Notes under the pieces: model-generated | The model's database searches: none | The model's input: only the letters and a program-made list of their open reading frames with translations | What the model was told of the DNA's origin: nothing | Position numbers and translations under genes: made by a program | Assembly: GCF_039822625.1 (NCBI RefSeq) | Contig: NZ_JBDLLG010000004.1 | Coordinates: 1 to 64,000 of the forward strand | DNA from: Marinimicrobium locisalis | Lineage (GTDB): Bacteria > Pseudomonadota > Gammaproteobacteria > Pseudomonadales > Cellvibrionaceae | DNA length: 64,000 nt | Direction: 5' to 3' | Shown: positions 17,257 to 26,314 of the stretch, piece after piece | Numbering within the stretch: position 1 is the first letter of the stretch | How the letters are laid out: each line of letters opens with the position of its first letter

Positions 17257-18288
17257 TTAGCTGCCACCATCCAGGCCGAAGAACCGGATAACCTCGTTCT
17301 CATCCACGGGGAGGTTATGACCGACACCTTCCAAGCTAATGGCTTCCACTGGAGCGGCACTTCCGCTGTCACCGTAACGGGTACGGGTCGCGCCTTCAGA
17401 AGGCTCGTCGGTATAGTCGGGGGTTTGCGACAGGCCGTGAACATCCGTCCACTGCTTAATGGCCTCGTCGAAGTTATTGTAGTGGAGCACGTCATCTGCG
17501 GTGCCATGCCACAATTGAACCCGAGGGCGTTCACCGCCAAAGTCGGGGTAAGCATTTCGAACCAGGTCGCCCCACTCTTCGGCGGTTTTCGAGACATTGC
17601 CATTGGCACACTCACTGTTCCATTCCGAGTCGCCGGTGGTGGCAAAACAAGTGTAGGGTACGCCGGCGAAGAACGCTCCAGCCTTAAATACATCCGGATA
17701 CAGTGCGAGCATCACGTTGGTCATCATCGCCCCCGAGGATACGCCGGTGACGAAGATACGACCGGCATCCACGTTATAGTGGCTTTCCACGTAGCCAATC
17801 ATTGAGCGCAACCCAACCGGATCGCTTCCGCCGTCGCGAGTCAGCGCTTCGGATGAGGCCACATCAAAGCACTTGGAGCTGCGTGTCGCCGTAGGGTAAA
17901 TCACGATAAAACCGTGGCTGTCAGCGAGGGTATTATAGCTAGTGTTCTGATAAAACTCCGGGCCGGTGCCAGTACAGTAATGAACCGCCAGTAGCACTGG
18001 GGCGTTGTTCTGTAGGCTTTCGGGAACGTAGAGGTGCATATCCAGGTCACTGGGGTTATCACCAAAGTCGGAAACTTCGAACAACTCGCCGCTAATCGCC
18101 TCGTCACTGCTTGAGCTACTGCTCTCGCTGGCCGAAGAGGACGATTCGGAAGACTCGCTCTGGGAGGAAGCGCTGCTGGAGCTGCTCGCCTCGGGCGCGC
18201 TGTCAGCGCCACTACCGCCGCAGGCCGTGAGAAAAAGGGACAGGACGGCACATATAAAGCCAGTTGTGACTGCATTTCTGGTATTCAT
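17257..18288 (-). CDS. CE1/PHB-depolymerase-family esterase lipoprotein (acetylxylan or feruloyl esterase-like)
   Basis: Predicted outer-envelope or secreted alpha/beta hydrolase of 343 residues. A lipoprotein signal ends in LTAC at Cys23. Residues 35-63 are almost all Ser, Glu and Ala, a poly-serine linker of the kind found in marine polysaccharide degraders. The catalytic triad can be read: nucleophile in GVSSG (Ser184), acid in HGTADD (Asp265 or 266), base in GVGHNLP (His324). The LLAVHYCTGTG stretch near residue 100 and the fold order match the esterase PHB depolymerase/CE1 group. Substrate is not proven; acetylxylan or feruloyl esters are likely and polyhydroxyalkanoate is the alternative. 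Confidence 0.85.
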   Translation of the reverse strand: MNTRNAVTTGFICAVLSLFLTACGGSGADSAPEASSSSSASSQSESSESSSSASESSSSSSDEAISGELFEVSDFGDNPSDLDMHLYVPESLQNNAPVLLAVHYCTGTGPEFYQNTSYNTLADSHGFIVIYPTATRSSKCFDVASSEALTRDGGSDPVGLRSMIGYVESHYNVDAGRIFVTGVSSGAMMTNVMLALYPDVFKAGAFFAGVPYTCFATTGDSEWNSECANGNVSKTAEEWGDLVRNAYPDFGGERPRVQLWHGTADDVLHYNNFDEAIKQWTDVHGLSQTPDYTDEPSEGATRTRYGDSGSAAPVEAISLEGVGHNLPVDENEVIRFFGLDGGS

Positions 18289-18634
18289 GCGAACTCCTAT
18301 GGAGAATGGTTATTATTATCGATACCAAGACGGCAACGAAACGCGCTCGGTAAGGATTCTTCAATGGCGTCTAAAAGATCTAGACTACCCTCTTTCTTTT
18401 TCAGAGAAAAGCCATTTTGGCATAAAAAACAACAAAAGAAAGGGGAATATTGCCACAATAGAGGTCGCATAGAGCGGGTTAGGTACCGGTTTGGTCTTAG
18501 TCAACATTTTCCGGTAGAAACGGTGAGCCGTTTTATGTGTCAAGAAAGCTCAGGGAAGGGAGGGCGCGATGGCGGTATTAGACCGTTAGGCCAGCCTGAG
18601 GCTGGCCTATGACACTCTATAAAACTACGGTTGA
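18289..18634. other. Intergenic region without a gene
   Basis: No convincing gene. The stretch 18370-18460 is AT-rich and probably holds the promoter of the esterase gene, but I could not pick one with confidence. A strong hairpin lies near the right end (listed separately). Confidence 0.5.
18588..18608. terminator. Perfect 9-bp hairpin downstream of the DUF883 gene
   Basis: AGGCCAGCC, loop TGA, GGCTGGCCT. It lies about 27 bases after the stop codon of the leftward DUF883 gene. No T-run follows on either strand, so it is terminator-like only. Confidence 0.45.
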
Positions 18635-19018
18635 TTAGCGCTGACGCCACCACAGGTAGCCACAAAGGGCGCTGAGGCCGACCAGTAGGCCGGTGGAAGA
18701 GGCAACCGGATGTTCGCGCACGTAGCCGCTGGTTGCGTTATAAGCTTCCTTGGCCCTTTTGGACATGGCGTTGCTTTGATCTTCCATCAAAATTTTGGCT
18801 TCCGCCACTCGGCCGTCCAGGGCCTCTTTAACCTCTTCCAATTCTTTTCCGGTAGCAGTTTTGGATTTTTTAATCAGGCCTTCCAGGTCCGAGATTAAGT
18901 CGCGAAATTCTTGGGACATTCTTTCCGCGCTACCGGCGGCGGACGCCCTCAGGGCAGCGAGGCCGGAGGAGCTGGCTGAGCCGTTGTTGCCGGTCTTGAT
19001 CAAGTCGTTCACGCTCAT
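18635..19018 (-). CDS. DUF883 (ElaB/YqjD/YgaM) family membrane-anchored protein
   Basis: Protein of 127 residues: a long charged, probably coiled helical region (residues 30-100, with DLISDLEGLIKKSKTATGKE) followed by HPVASSTGLLVGLSALCGYL and the terminal WWRQR. The C-terminal helix and RxR-like end are the marks of the ElaB/YqjD family, inner-membrane proteins that in E. coli associate with stationary-phase ribosomes. AGGAG-like bases precede the ATG. It stands alone between unrelated genes. Confidence 0.85.
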   Translation of the reverse strand: MSVNDLIKTGNNGSASSSGLAALRASAAGSAERMSQEFRDLISDLEGLIKKSKTATGKELEEVKEALDGRVAEAKILMEDQSNAMSKRAKEAYNATSGYVREHPVASSTGLLVGLSALCGYLWWRQR

Positions 19019-19189
19019 AATCGTCTCCTTAGCGAGATATATTGGTGGAACCGATGGGTTGAGTGGCCCACTCGGGAGCTAACCTGCCCCGAAACGGCAA
19101 TTCAAACTCAAGCCCTTGTACTTGTAGACAACAGGTTTTCTGATAACAGGTGCTTTAATAATAGCAGCCACTAGAAGAACACGCCCTTT

Positions 19190-21151
19190 TTATACTCGGT
19201 CGCTTCCCCAACTTCGAACAATGCGGTCTTTCACCCGTTGAAGTTCCTCTTCTGAGACACGAGCCAGTTCGCCCGGTTCCAGTGGATCGAAATGAAAGAT
19301 GTAGAGCCGAGAGGCAAACTGCTCGAACGGGAGCGAAGCCTCGCCAAAACGTTCGCCATTTCCGGCCGTACTGACCAGAACGTCATCCCCCCAATGCTGG
19401 CCGCTATCGTTGTTGGGGTTGAAGAAGTACACCCTCATTACCTCTTTGGGGTCGAGCGTCACTCGAAGCACGGTAATGGCGTGCCACCCAACAAAACGGG
19501 AGGCACTGTCGGTTACGGCGACACCGGCGGGCTGAGGGTGAATCAGCGGTTGACTGCCGTTGTAGTAGGGATGGTAGCTGGCGTAGAAGTGACGGAGAAA
19601 GTCATCCAGTTCCCAGAGCTTGCCCGTAGCCACGTCCACGTTGATACGGAAACCCCGACCGGACCACCAGCCGTGAAACTCGGGGTTTACCCAACGGTGA
19701 GGGTCGCCCTCGCGCCCGATGCAGCGCCGCCCCATCTCGGCGTAGATCCGGTCCAGGTGCGGCACGACCAGCAAAGAGACCGGATCCAAATCCATCGGCG
19801 TGTCGGTGGCAACACCGCTCAGGCTCTCGCGGGAGGAGATGGGTTGCCCCTCGAAGTGAATGATGATTTCATCATCGCGGGTCGCCCAAACCACCATCTG
19901 CAATAGGTAGTCCGGGTCGTTGTAGGCCCACATGGACAGCGCCCGGGCGGACTGGCAGGTAGGGTTATTACCCTGCCCTACGCCCAGGGGCTGCCCCAGC
20001 ATGCATAGTACCCCCTGCATCAACCAGGCCGACGGCGACGGCTGAGAGCCAAACACCAAGTTCAGCCGTTCCTGGCAGTGGGGTGAAATTGGCAAAGCCA
20101 ACTGCCGCCACAGTGCCGGTGCCACGGCGGGTTGGTAGAGAATGCCGCGCTCGAGCATTAGGGCGAGCCCATAGATGCCCTGGGCCGTTTCCGGGAAGAT
20201 GGCCCGTTCGATAATCGCCCGGCTCAACTCCCCATAACACAACAGACAGTCCCGACCGGTACTGGAAAGCCCGAGGGCCTCGGAAATCAAATAGTCGCCC
20301 TGCTCCAGCAGATGGCGCAGCAGCACTGGATGGTACGGCGAGACCAACCCCGTATCGTGCATTGCACGGGCAAAGCCGGTGGCTTCGTATTGCAAGGCCC
20401 CGGCGTCCATGGCTTGTAGGCGCTCCCGATAAACCTCGACGCCCGGATCCTCCCGGCAAGCCTGGGTCGGACCATACAGGCTGCTGATCAGCCGGTCGGC
20501 GCCCTGACCGCTTACTCCTAAATCAATGTCTGGATTACCTTGGCAGATGGCGATCTGGGTAATCATTCGTTTAACGCTGTCCACCTGGATGGGGCGCTGC
20601 TGCAAGATTCGCCAGATCTCTTCGATGAGCTTGTCGATGACGTGCTCATAGCCGATGCGTTCAGCCAGATGCCGATACAGCGAACGGGTCGCCAGAGCCA
20701 GACGCCCCTGCTGTTCACGCTCCGCTTCGCTGGGGGCGCCAAACAACAATTCCAGGTTGAGGGCCAAAACCTGGGTCAGGTAATGATGGGCCTGCTCAGC
20801 GGACATGTTCGGATGCAGGTAGTCGCCCATGGCAATCGCCAACAGGCGAAGCTCACTAATGGCTTCGATCACCACAGTGGCGGCATCGGGACTTTTAAGA
20901 GAATAGGTAGTCAGCGCCGGAATCAGGGTCTGCGGCTGGGCCCAGTCGGAGCCTTCAAACACCCCGGCTTCTTCCATTCGTTGCGCGCGCGCCTCCAGCA
21001 TGGCGCAGCCGCCTTCGTGCAGCAGAATACGTCGGGCAATGTCCAGCAGCCGTTGAAGCTTGGTGATTTTGGCAAACTCGCGGCTATCGGCCAGCTGCTG
21101 TATCGTCTCATCCAGCTGGCTTGATAGCCGCTTCAGCTTTTCGGAATCCAC
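19190..21151 (-). CDS. Unrecognised 653-residue protein with papain-like Gln-Cys-His-Asn signature
   Basis: I do not recognise the family. The N-terminal half (1-380) looks all-helical and has no obvious motif. The C-terminal part carries residues placed as in papain-like cysteine hydrolases: Gln393 six residues before Cys399 (GQGNNPTCQSARALSMWAY; papain has Gln19 and Cys25), His557 in RFVGWHAITVLRV, and Asn578 in VYFFNPNNDSGQHWGDD. There is no signal peptide and no membrane segment, so it is probably cytoplasmic. It follows an ATP-grasp ligase gene by 77 bases on the same strand, suggesting a ligase/hydrolase pair acting on one amide-bonded substrate. The catalytic assignment is my reading of the motifs. 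Confidence 0.8.
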   Translation of the reverse strand: MDSEKLKRLSSQLDETIQQLADSREFAKITKLQRLLDIARRILLHEGGCAMLEARAQRMEEAGVFEGSDWAQPQTLIPALTTYSLKSPDAATVVIEAISELRLLAIAMGDYLHPNMSAEQAHHYLTQVLALNLELLFGAPSEAEREQQGRLALATRSLYRHLAERIGYEHVIDKLIEEIWRILQQRPIQVDSVKRMITQIAICQGNPDIDLGVSGQGADRLISSLYGPTQACREDPGVEVYRERLQAMDAGALQYEATGFARAMHDTGLVSPYHPVLLRHLLEQGDYLISEALGLSSTGRDCLLCYGELSRAIIERAIFPETAQGIYGLALMLERGILYQPAVAPALWRQLALPISPHCQERLNLVFGSQPSPSAWLMQGVLCMLGQPLGVGQGNNPTCQSARALSMWAYNDPDYLLQMVVWATRDDEIIIHFEGQPISSRESLSGVATDTPMDLDPVSLLVVPHLDRIYAEMGRRCIGREGDPHRWVNPEFHGWWSGRGFRINVDVATGKLWELDDFLRHFYASYHPYYNGSQPLIHPQPAGVAVTDSASRFVGWHAITVLRVTLDPKEVMRVYFFNPNNDSGQHWGDDVLVSTAGNGERFGEASLPFEQFASRLYIFHFDPLEPGELARVSEEELQRVKDRIVRSWGSDRV

Positions 21152-21189
21152 TCAGGTAGTTACCCTTTTATTTTGAAATAAACGACAGG

Positions 21190-21207
21190 CCGCTCCGCGG
21201 CGGCCCT
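21190..21207. other. GC-rich hairpin between the ATP-grasp gene and the 653-residue gene
   Basis: GGCCGC and GCGGCC separated by six bases in the 77-base gap. No T-run follows on the minus strand; it may tune expression of the downstream gene but is not a clear terminator. Confidence 0.35.
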
Positions 21208-21228
21208 ACTCCTCTCACGGATTGTCGA

Positions 21229-22470
21229 TTATACATAGAAATCCAGGTCTTCCTGATGTTTCAGCAAGTCCCGCATTGTATAAGGGTCTTCGCCGAAGAA
21301 GTAGATCAAGCCCCAGTGGGTACCGAAGGCCGTGCGTTTGGTCACGGTTTCCTCCAGGGGTGGGGTCAGCTCGTGGAAGTCAAAATAGGCATGATCCTCG
21401 GTTTCCTCGGGGATTTCCAGCTTGCTCACTACGCGACGGCGCGGGTAAACACCAAAGCAGCCCGCATGCCCCTTGGCATCCACAACCTCTTTGGGGAAGA
21501 AATTGGTGATTTCTTCTTCCGTGGTTTTGGGGTCAAACGCGAGAATCATGCCCTGGTAGGCGTTGAATCCATAGGCGCGCTCAAGCAGCTCAAATACCTT
21601 GAAACCGGGAGGCCGGTAGGCCACTTCCCCGAAGTACATTTCTCCATCGCTGGTCACAAAGTATTCCGGGTGAACAAAACCAAAGTCGATATCAAAGGTT
21701 TTGATCAGCTTTTCAATCTGTTGGGTAATCTGCTCGCGATATTTCTCCAGCTCCGGCGTAGCGGGAACGAACACGGAGTAGCCCAGCGTAACGTACTCGG
21801 AAATGTTCAGGAAACAGATCTTGCCGTTGTGAACCCAGGCCTCCACCGCAAACTCCCAGCCGTCCAGGTGGGACTCCATAAGCACGGGAAACTCTTCATC
21901 GGGAATAACATCCACTTCGTCCGGGGTGCGGATCACCCGGTGACCCAGGCAACCGGCTTTATCGAAGGCTTTGAGGTGAATGGGGTCGTTCGGGTCGCCA
22001 TCGAGCTTGAGCAGCGTCTGGTTCACCCGCTTGAGAAAACGCACTACATCTTCTTTGTCGTGGGCCTCCTCGAAGATGCCCACACGGATTCCCCCGAGCT
22101 GGGCGCGCCGCTTCATTAGTGCTTTGTCGCGCAGCAGCATAGCCTGACCAAACAGGCGGGGGTTGTCGAGCAGAACGGAGTTGATGGCACCGGCCCACTC
22201 CACGGTTTCCTCAAAAAGAGGGATCGCCACATCCACACCCATTTCCTTGAGGGTCTGCGCGATTTCCATGGACCGGTCGTTCAGTCGTTCGAAGTTCCAG
22301 GAGATATAGGGGATGTCGTGCTCTTTGCAGTAGTCTTCCGCCCAATCGGGGGCCACCACCACGTAGCGCCGATCAAACTTGTCCGCCGCTTCAATCGCCC
22401 CTAACGACCACCCCAACAACGCAATGTAACCCTTGTCGGGGTTGATGTTCTGCTCTCCTCGATTCGCCAT
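21229..22470 (-). CDS. ATP-grasp ligase of unknown substrate
   Basis: Cytoplasmic protein of 413 residues with an ATP-grasp fold like carboxylate-amine ligases. Residues 12-100 form a Rossmann-like lobe (KGYIALLGWSLGAIEAADKF). The ATP-binding part contains LLRDKALMKRRAQLGG, TLLKLDGDPNDPIHLKAFD and, near residue 290, a metal-binding stretch MYFGEVAYRPPGFKVFELL. The start at 22470 has AGAGG six bases upstream; the frame runs open to 22533 without a better site. ATP-grasp enzymes couple ATP hydrolysis to joining a carboxylate to an amine or thiol; the substrate here is unknown. It probably forms a two-gene operon with the papain-like gene downstream. Confidence 0.85.
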   Translation of the reverse strand: MANRGEQNINPDKGYIALLGWSLGAIEAADKFDRRYVVVAPDWAEDYCKEHDIPYISWNFERLNDRSMEIAQTLKEMGVDVAIPLFEETVEWAGAINSVLLDNPRLFGQAMLLRDKALMKRRAQLGGIRVGIFEEAHDKEDVVRFLKRVNQTLLKLDGDPNDPIHLKAFDKAGCLGHRVIRTPDEVDVIPDEEFPVLMESHLDGWEFAVEAWVHNGKICFLNISEYVTLGYSVFVPATPELEKYREQITQQIEKLIKTFDIDFGFVHPEYFVTSDGEMYFGEVAYRPPGFKVFELLERAYGFNAYQGMILAFDPKTTEEEITNFFPKEVVDAKGHAGCFGVYPRRRVVSKLEIPEETEDHAYFDFHELTPPLEETVTKRTAFGTHWGLIYFFGEDPYTMRDLLKHQEDLDFYV

Positions 22471-22696
22471 AGTTAACCTCTTACAGCTGGTTGGTTCGCT
22501 CGCTATCACTAAAAAGTCAGTAATGGAGCTCACTTATAACCTTAGTGGAGATGACTGGCTTATTCCAACTCAAACTGTAAGATTTCTAAGGTTTTTTAGA
22601 TTTTTTAGTTATAGAAAACCGTAGCCGATTTATTCCTTCTGCGCTAATTCGGTAGGGTGCTTCTGCATGAAACCCGCGCCCCTAACGGTTTTTCAG

Positions 22697-22730
22697 GCCA
22701 AAAAAAAGGCCGGCAAATGCCGGCCTTTTT
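22697..22730. terminator. Bidirectional intrinsic terminator between rpsA and the ATP-grasp gene
   Basis: A perfect stem AAAGGCCGGCA / TGCCGGCCTTT with loop AAT is flanked by an A-run on one side and TTTTT on the other, so it works as a rho-independent terminator on both strands. It ends the leftward rpsA transcript and separates it from the ATP-grasp unit. Confidence 0.9.
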
Positions 22731-22752
22731 CAGAACAATCGGGACTAAACTA

Positions 22753-24438
22753 TTAGTCCTGATTCTTCATCTGCGCCTTGATCAGGTCACCCAGGGTGGT
22801 GGGAGAAGCCTGTTCAGCAGATTTGGCGCTGTGCTCTTTCACCGCCGTCTTCTCTTCCGCAACGTCTTTGGACTTCACGGACAAGTTGATGGTGCGGTTT
22901 TTGCGGTCAACGCTGATGATTTTGGCTTCAACTTCTTCGCCTTCTTTCAGTACGTTGCGCGCGTCTTCGACCTTTTCACGGCTCAGTTCAGAGGCCTTCA
23001 GGGTCGCTTCCACGTCTTCCGCCAGAGTAACGGTGGCCGCCTTGGCTTCGACTTCCTTCACGATGCCTTTAACCACGGAACCTTTGTCGTTCTCGGCCAG
23101 GTATTCAGAGAAGGGGTCGGTTTCCAGCTGCTTGATACCCAGAGAGATGCGCTCGCGCTCGGGGTCGATGGCCAGAACCACGGTTTCCAGCTCGTCACCC
23201 TTCTTGTACTTGCGAACCGCCTCTTCACCCGACTCGTGCCAGGAGATATCGGACAGATGCACCAGACCGTCGATGCCACCATCCAGGCCGATGAAGATGC
23301 CGAAATCGGTGATGGATTTGATCTTGCCGGTGATCTTGTCGCCCTTGGCATAGGTGCGAGCAAAGACGTCCCAGGGGTTTTCCTGGCACTGTTTCATGCC
23401 CAGGGAGATACGACGACGCTCTTCGTCGATATCCAGGATCATGACTTCGACTTCGTCACCCACATTCACGACTTTAGACGGGTGGATGTTCTTGTTGGTC
23501 CAGTCCATTTCGGACACGTGAACCAGACCTTCCACGCCTTCTTCCAGCTCCGCAAAGCAGCCATAATCGGTCAGGTTGGTAACCACCGCCTTGACCTTAA
23601 CGCCTTCGGGGTAGCGGCTGGTGATGTTGACCCAGGGGTCTTCACCCAGTTGCTTCAGACCCAAGGAAACGCGATTGCGCTCACGGTCGAATTTCAGGAC
23701 TTTCACTTCAATATCGTCGCCGACATTGACGATTTCGCTCGGATGCTTGATGCGCTTCCAGGCCATATCGGTAATGTGCAGCAGGCCGTCAACACCGCCC
23801 AAATCGACGAAGGCGCCGTAATCGGTCAGGTTCTTGACGATACCTTTAATGGTCATACCCTCTTGCAGGGTAGCCAGCAGTTCTTCGCGCTCTTCGGAGT
23901 TGGCTTGCTCCAGAACGGCACGACGGGATACCACGACGTTGTTCCGACGCTGGTCAAGCTTGATAACCTTGAATTCCAGCTCTTTCCCTTCGAGGTGGGT
24001 GGTATCGCGCACGGGGCGAACGTCTACCAGAGAGCCCGGCAGGAAGGCACGGATGCTGGATACATCCACGGTGAAGCCACCTTTAACCTTACCGTTGATA
24101 ACGCCTTTAACCACTTCGTCGGCAGAGTGAGCGGCTTCGAGCACTTTCCAGGCTTCGGCGCGCTTGGCTTTTTCGCGAGACAGGCGGGTCTCACCGAAAC
24201 CGTCTTCTACGGTTTCCAGGGCCACTTGCACTTCGTCGCCGACTTGCAGGTCCAGTTCACCGTCTTCATTCAGGAACTGGTTGGCGGGGATGACGCCTTC
24301 GGACTTCAGGCCGGCGTGTACCGTAACCCAGTCTTTGTCCACGTCGATGACTACGCCGGTCACGATGGTGCCGGGCTGCATGTCAACGGTTTTTAAACTC
24401 TCTTCGAACAGTTCAGCAAAACTTTCGCTCATGGTCAT
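22753..24438 (-). CDS. rpsA: 30S ribosomal protein S1
   Basis: Ribosomal protein S1 of 561 residues, which binds mRNA and helps start translation. It contains the usual series of six S1/OB repeats, recognisable by VTNLTDYGCFAELEEGVEGL, VKNLTDYGAFVDLGGVDGLL and IKSITDFGIFIGLDGGIDGL. The start MTMSESF at 24438 has AAGG seven bases upstream; the second ATG (24432) is the start used in Pseudomonas and is equally possible. In most gammaproteobacteria rpsA directly follows cmk. Here manC, galU and a phosphomannomutase gene lie between them. Confidence 0.98.
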   Translation of the reverse strand: MTMSESFAELFEESLKTVDMQPGTIVTGVVIDVDKDWVTVHAGLKSEGVIPANQFLNEDGELDLQVGDEVQVALETVEDGFGETRLSREKAKRAEAWKVLEAAHSADEVVKGVINGKVKGGFTVDVSSIRAFLPGSLVDVRPVRDTTHLEGKELEFKVIKLDQRRNNVVVSRRAVLEQANSEEREELLATLQEGMTIKGIVKNLTDYGAFVDLGGVDGLLHITDMAWKRIKHPSEIVNVGDDIEVKVLKFDRERNRVSLGLKQLGEDPWVNITSRYPEGVKVKAVVTNLTDYGCFAELEEGVEGLVHVSEMDWTNKNIHPSKVVNVGDEVEVMILDIDEERRRISLGMKQCQENPWDVFARTYAKGDKITGKIKSITDFGIFIGLDGGIDGLVHLSDISWHESGEEAVRKYKKGDELETVVLAIDPERERISLGIKQLETDPFSEYLAENDKGSVVKGIVKEVEAKAATVTLAEDVEATLKASELSREKVEDARNVLKEGEEVEAKIISVDRKNRTINLSVKSKDVAEEKTAVKEHSAKSAEQASPTTLGDLIKAQMKNQD

Positions 24439-24700
24439 TCATATACCTTAATCTGTACCCGTTGGAGCGGCGGAAGGTGGGCGCTCTCTTACGGGTTTAC
24501 CGTACTGCCAGTTGTACGGGCCGGTTGAGTTTGAGCAGGGATCTGGCTTTCGAAGCTGGCGCCAGCCAGGCCTGCTATGCCAGGGATCGTAAACAACGGG
24601 TTGGATACACTCTCCAGCAAGCGCGGCAGGCTAGCAGATTGTGGGGGATATGGCAAGATTAAGTGGTCTTATGGGGATGTTGGGGCTGGATGGGGTGTCG
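24439..24700 (-). other. Leader and upstream region of rpsA
   Basis: About 260 bases with no gene lead into rpsA. E. coli S1 is autoregulated through its leader mRNA; whether this one is cannot be read from the sequence. I could not assign a promoter with confidence. Confidence 0.4.
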
Positions 24701-24873
24701 AGTCCGGTCCGAGAAGGGGGAACACCCTCCCAAGACACGCCGTAAATACGTGACGTGAAGGGATTCACTAATGCCGCGGTGGCATGGATGCCATGGAGCG
24801 GCCCCTGTAGGCTCGAATCGCGAATCCCGCGCTCCACGGTCTTGGAAAGCCTTACCCCACCTCTGGCCGGACT
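24701..24873. repeat. Palindromic element, degenerate/nested copy
   Basis: Copy of the variable-arm palindrome family between manC and rpsA. The outer arms (24701-24736 and 24839-24873) are imperfect inverted repeats that both reach AGTCCGG/CCGGACT at the outside and AAGAC/GTCTT at the core. The core is longer than in the other copies, about 100 bases. It contains ACGCCGTAAATACGT, a GTGAAGGGATTCAC hairpin, a GGCATGGATGCC hairpin, and then GGCTCGAATCGCG as in the copy at 60957. It looks like a decayed or doubly inserted element. Confidence 0.7.
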
Positions 24874-24893
24874 ATCACATCAACTCCAAAAAC

Positions 24894-26306
24894 CTAAGCC
24901 CGACCGTACTCGTCGTCAAAGCGCTGGATATCGTCCTCGCCCAGGTAGGGGCCGGACTGGACTTCGATGATTTCCAGGGGGATCTTGCCCGGGTTGCTTA
25001 GACGGTGACGGGTGCCCACGGGGATGTAGGTCGACTCGTTCTCGGAAAGAAGAACCGTATTGTCGTCCAGCTCCACCTTGGCGGTGCCCTTCACCACCAC
25101 CCAGTGCTCGGCGCGGTGGTAATGCATCTGTAGCGACAGACTCGCCCCAGGCTTCACCCGGATACGCTTGACCTGATAGCGGGTGCCCTCGTCCACCGAA
25201 TCGTAACAACCCCAGGGACGGTAAACCTCCCGGTGCTGCAAGTGCTCGGTGCGGTTGCACCGCTCGATCTCCGCGATCACCTTTTTAACCTGCTGGGCGT
25301 CGTTCTTATTCGCCACCAGAACCGCATCCGGGGTATTAATCACCATCAGATTGTCCACCCCGATGGTCGCCACAAGCTTGTCCTGAGTGAAAACCAGCGT
25401 ATCTTTGGAGCCCACATCGATCGCATCGCCCACAAAGCTGTTGCCCCGCTCGTCCTTTTCGGACAGCTCCCAATAGGACTGCCAGCAGCCCACATCGCTC
25501 CAGCCCGCATCCAGCGGTACGCAAACCACATTGTGGCTCTTTTCCATCACCGCGTAGTCGATGGAAATATTCGGGGCCTCCGCGAAGGCCTCGCGGTCGA
25601 TGCGCACGAAATCCAAATCCGTGGTCGCCTTGTCGTAAGCCTTTTGGGCCGCTTGCAACACGGCCGGAGAGCAGCCTTCCAGCTCCGAGAGAAAGGACTC
25701 CACCCGGAACACGAACATACCGCTGTTCCAGTAATAGTTGCCTTCGGCCAAATAACGCTCGGCGGTAGGCAAGTCCGGCTTCTCGGCGAACTCCTGAACC
25801 GGGTAGCTACCCTGCCCGCTGCCGCTTCGGTCGGTTTTGATGTAGCCGTAGCCGGTTTCCGGGCGGGTGGGTTGAACACCGAAGGTCACCAGTTTGTCGG
25901 CCTCGGCCGCGGCAACCGCCTCACGGATGGCCCCATGGAAGGTTTCGATATCGCGGATCATGTGATCGGCGGCGAGCACCAACAAGGTGGGGTTGTCGAC
26001 CATTGCGCGCGCCTTGACCGCTGCCAGCGCCAGCGCCGGCGCCGTATTGCGGGCCAAGGGTTCGAGCAGGATGGATGCCTTGGAATGGCCGATTTCCAAA
26101 AGCTGCTCGGCCACCATAAAGCGGTGCTCTTCGTTACACACCACGATGGGCTCGCCCAGCTCGGGCACGCCTTCCAGGCGCAACAGGGTTTGCTGCAGCA
26201 TGGTGGTTTCCCCAAACAGTTTGAGCAGTTGCTTGGGGTAGTGCTTTCTAGACAGTGGCCACAGCCGGGAGCCCGAGCCGCCGGCAAGAATGACGGGAAT
26301 GATCAT
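24894..26306 (-). CDS. manC: Bifunctional mannose-1-phosphate guanylyltransferase / mannose-6-phosphate isomerase
   Basis: 470-residue type II enzyme (AlgA/ManC/WbpW family) that makes GDP-mannose. The N-terminal nucleotidyltransferase has VILAGGSGSRLWPLSRKHYP, and later FAEKPDLPTAERYL and WNSGMFVFRVESFL. The C-terminal cupin isomerase domain has RPWGCYDSVDEG, SLQMHYHRAEHWVVVKGTAK and the IPVGTRHRL segment. It starts 8 bases after galU on the same strand and together with the phosphomannomutase gene completes the route from fructose-6-phosphate to GDP-mannose. Confidence 0.94.
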   Translation of the reverse strand: MIIPVILAGGSGSRLWPLSRKHYPKQLLKLFGETTMLQQTLLRLEGVPELGEPIVVCNEEHRFMVAEQLLEIGHSKASILLEPLARNTAPALALAAVKARAMVDNPTLLVLAADHMIRDIETFHGAIREAVAAAEADKLVTFGVQPTRPETGYGYIKTDRSGSGQGSYPVQEFAEKPDLPTAERYLAEGNYYWNSGMFVFRVESFLSELEGCSPAVLQAAQKAYDKATTDLDFVRIDREAFAEAPNISIDYAVMEKSHNVVCVPLDAGWSDVGCWQSYWELSEKDERGNSFVGDAIDVGSKDTLVFTQDKLVATIGVDNLMVINTPDAVLVANKNDAQQVKKVIAEIERCNRTEHLQHREVYRPWGCYDSVDEGTRYQVKRIRVKPGASLSLQMHYHRAEHWVVVKGTAKVELDDNTVLLSENESTYIPVGTRHRLSNPGKIPLEIIEVQSGPYLGEDDIQRFDDEYGRA

Positions 26307-26314
26307 TATTTGCC

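Noticed and set aside
22657..24396. 579-codon plus-strand frame opposite rpsA
   Set aside because: It is the shadow of rpsA in a GC-biased coding region; S1 on the minus strand is certain and the opposite frame has no recognisable domains.
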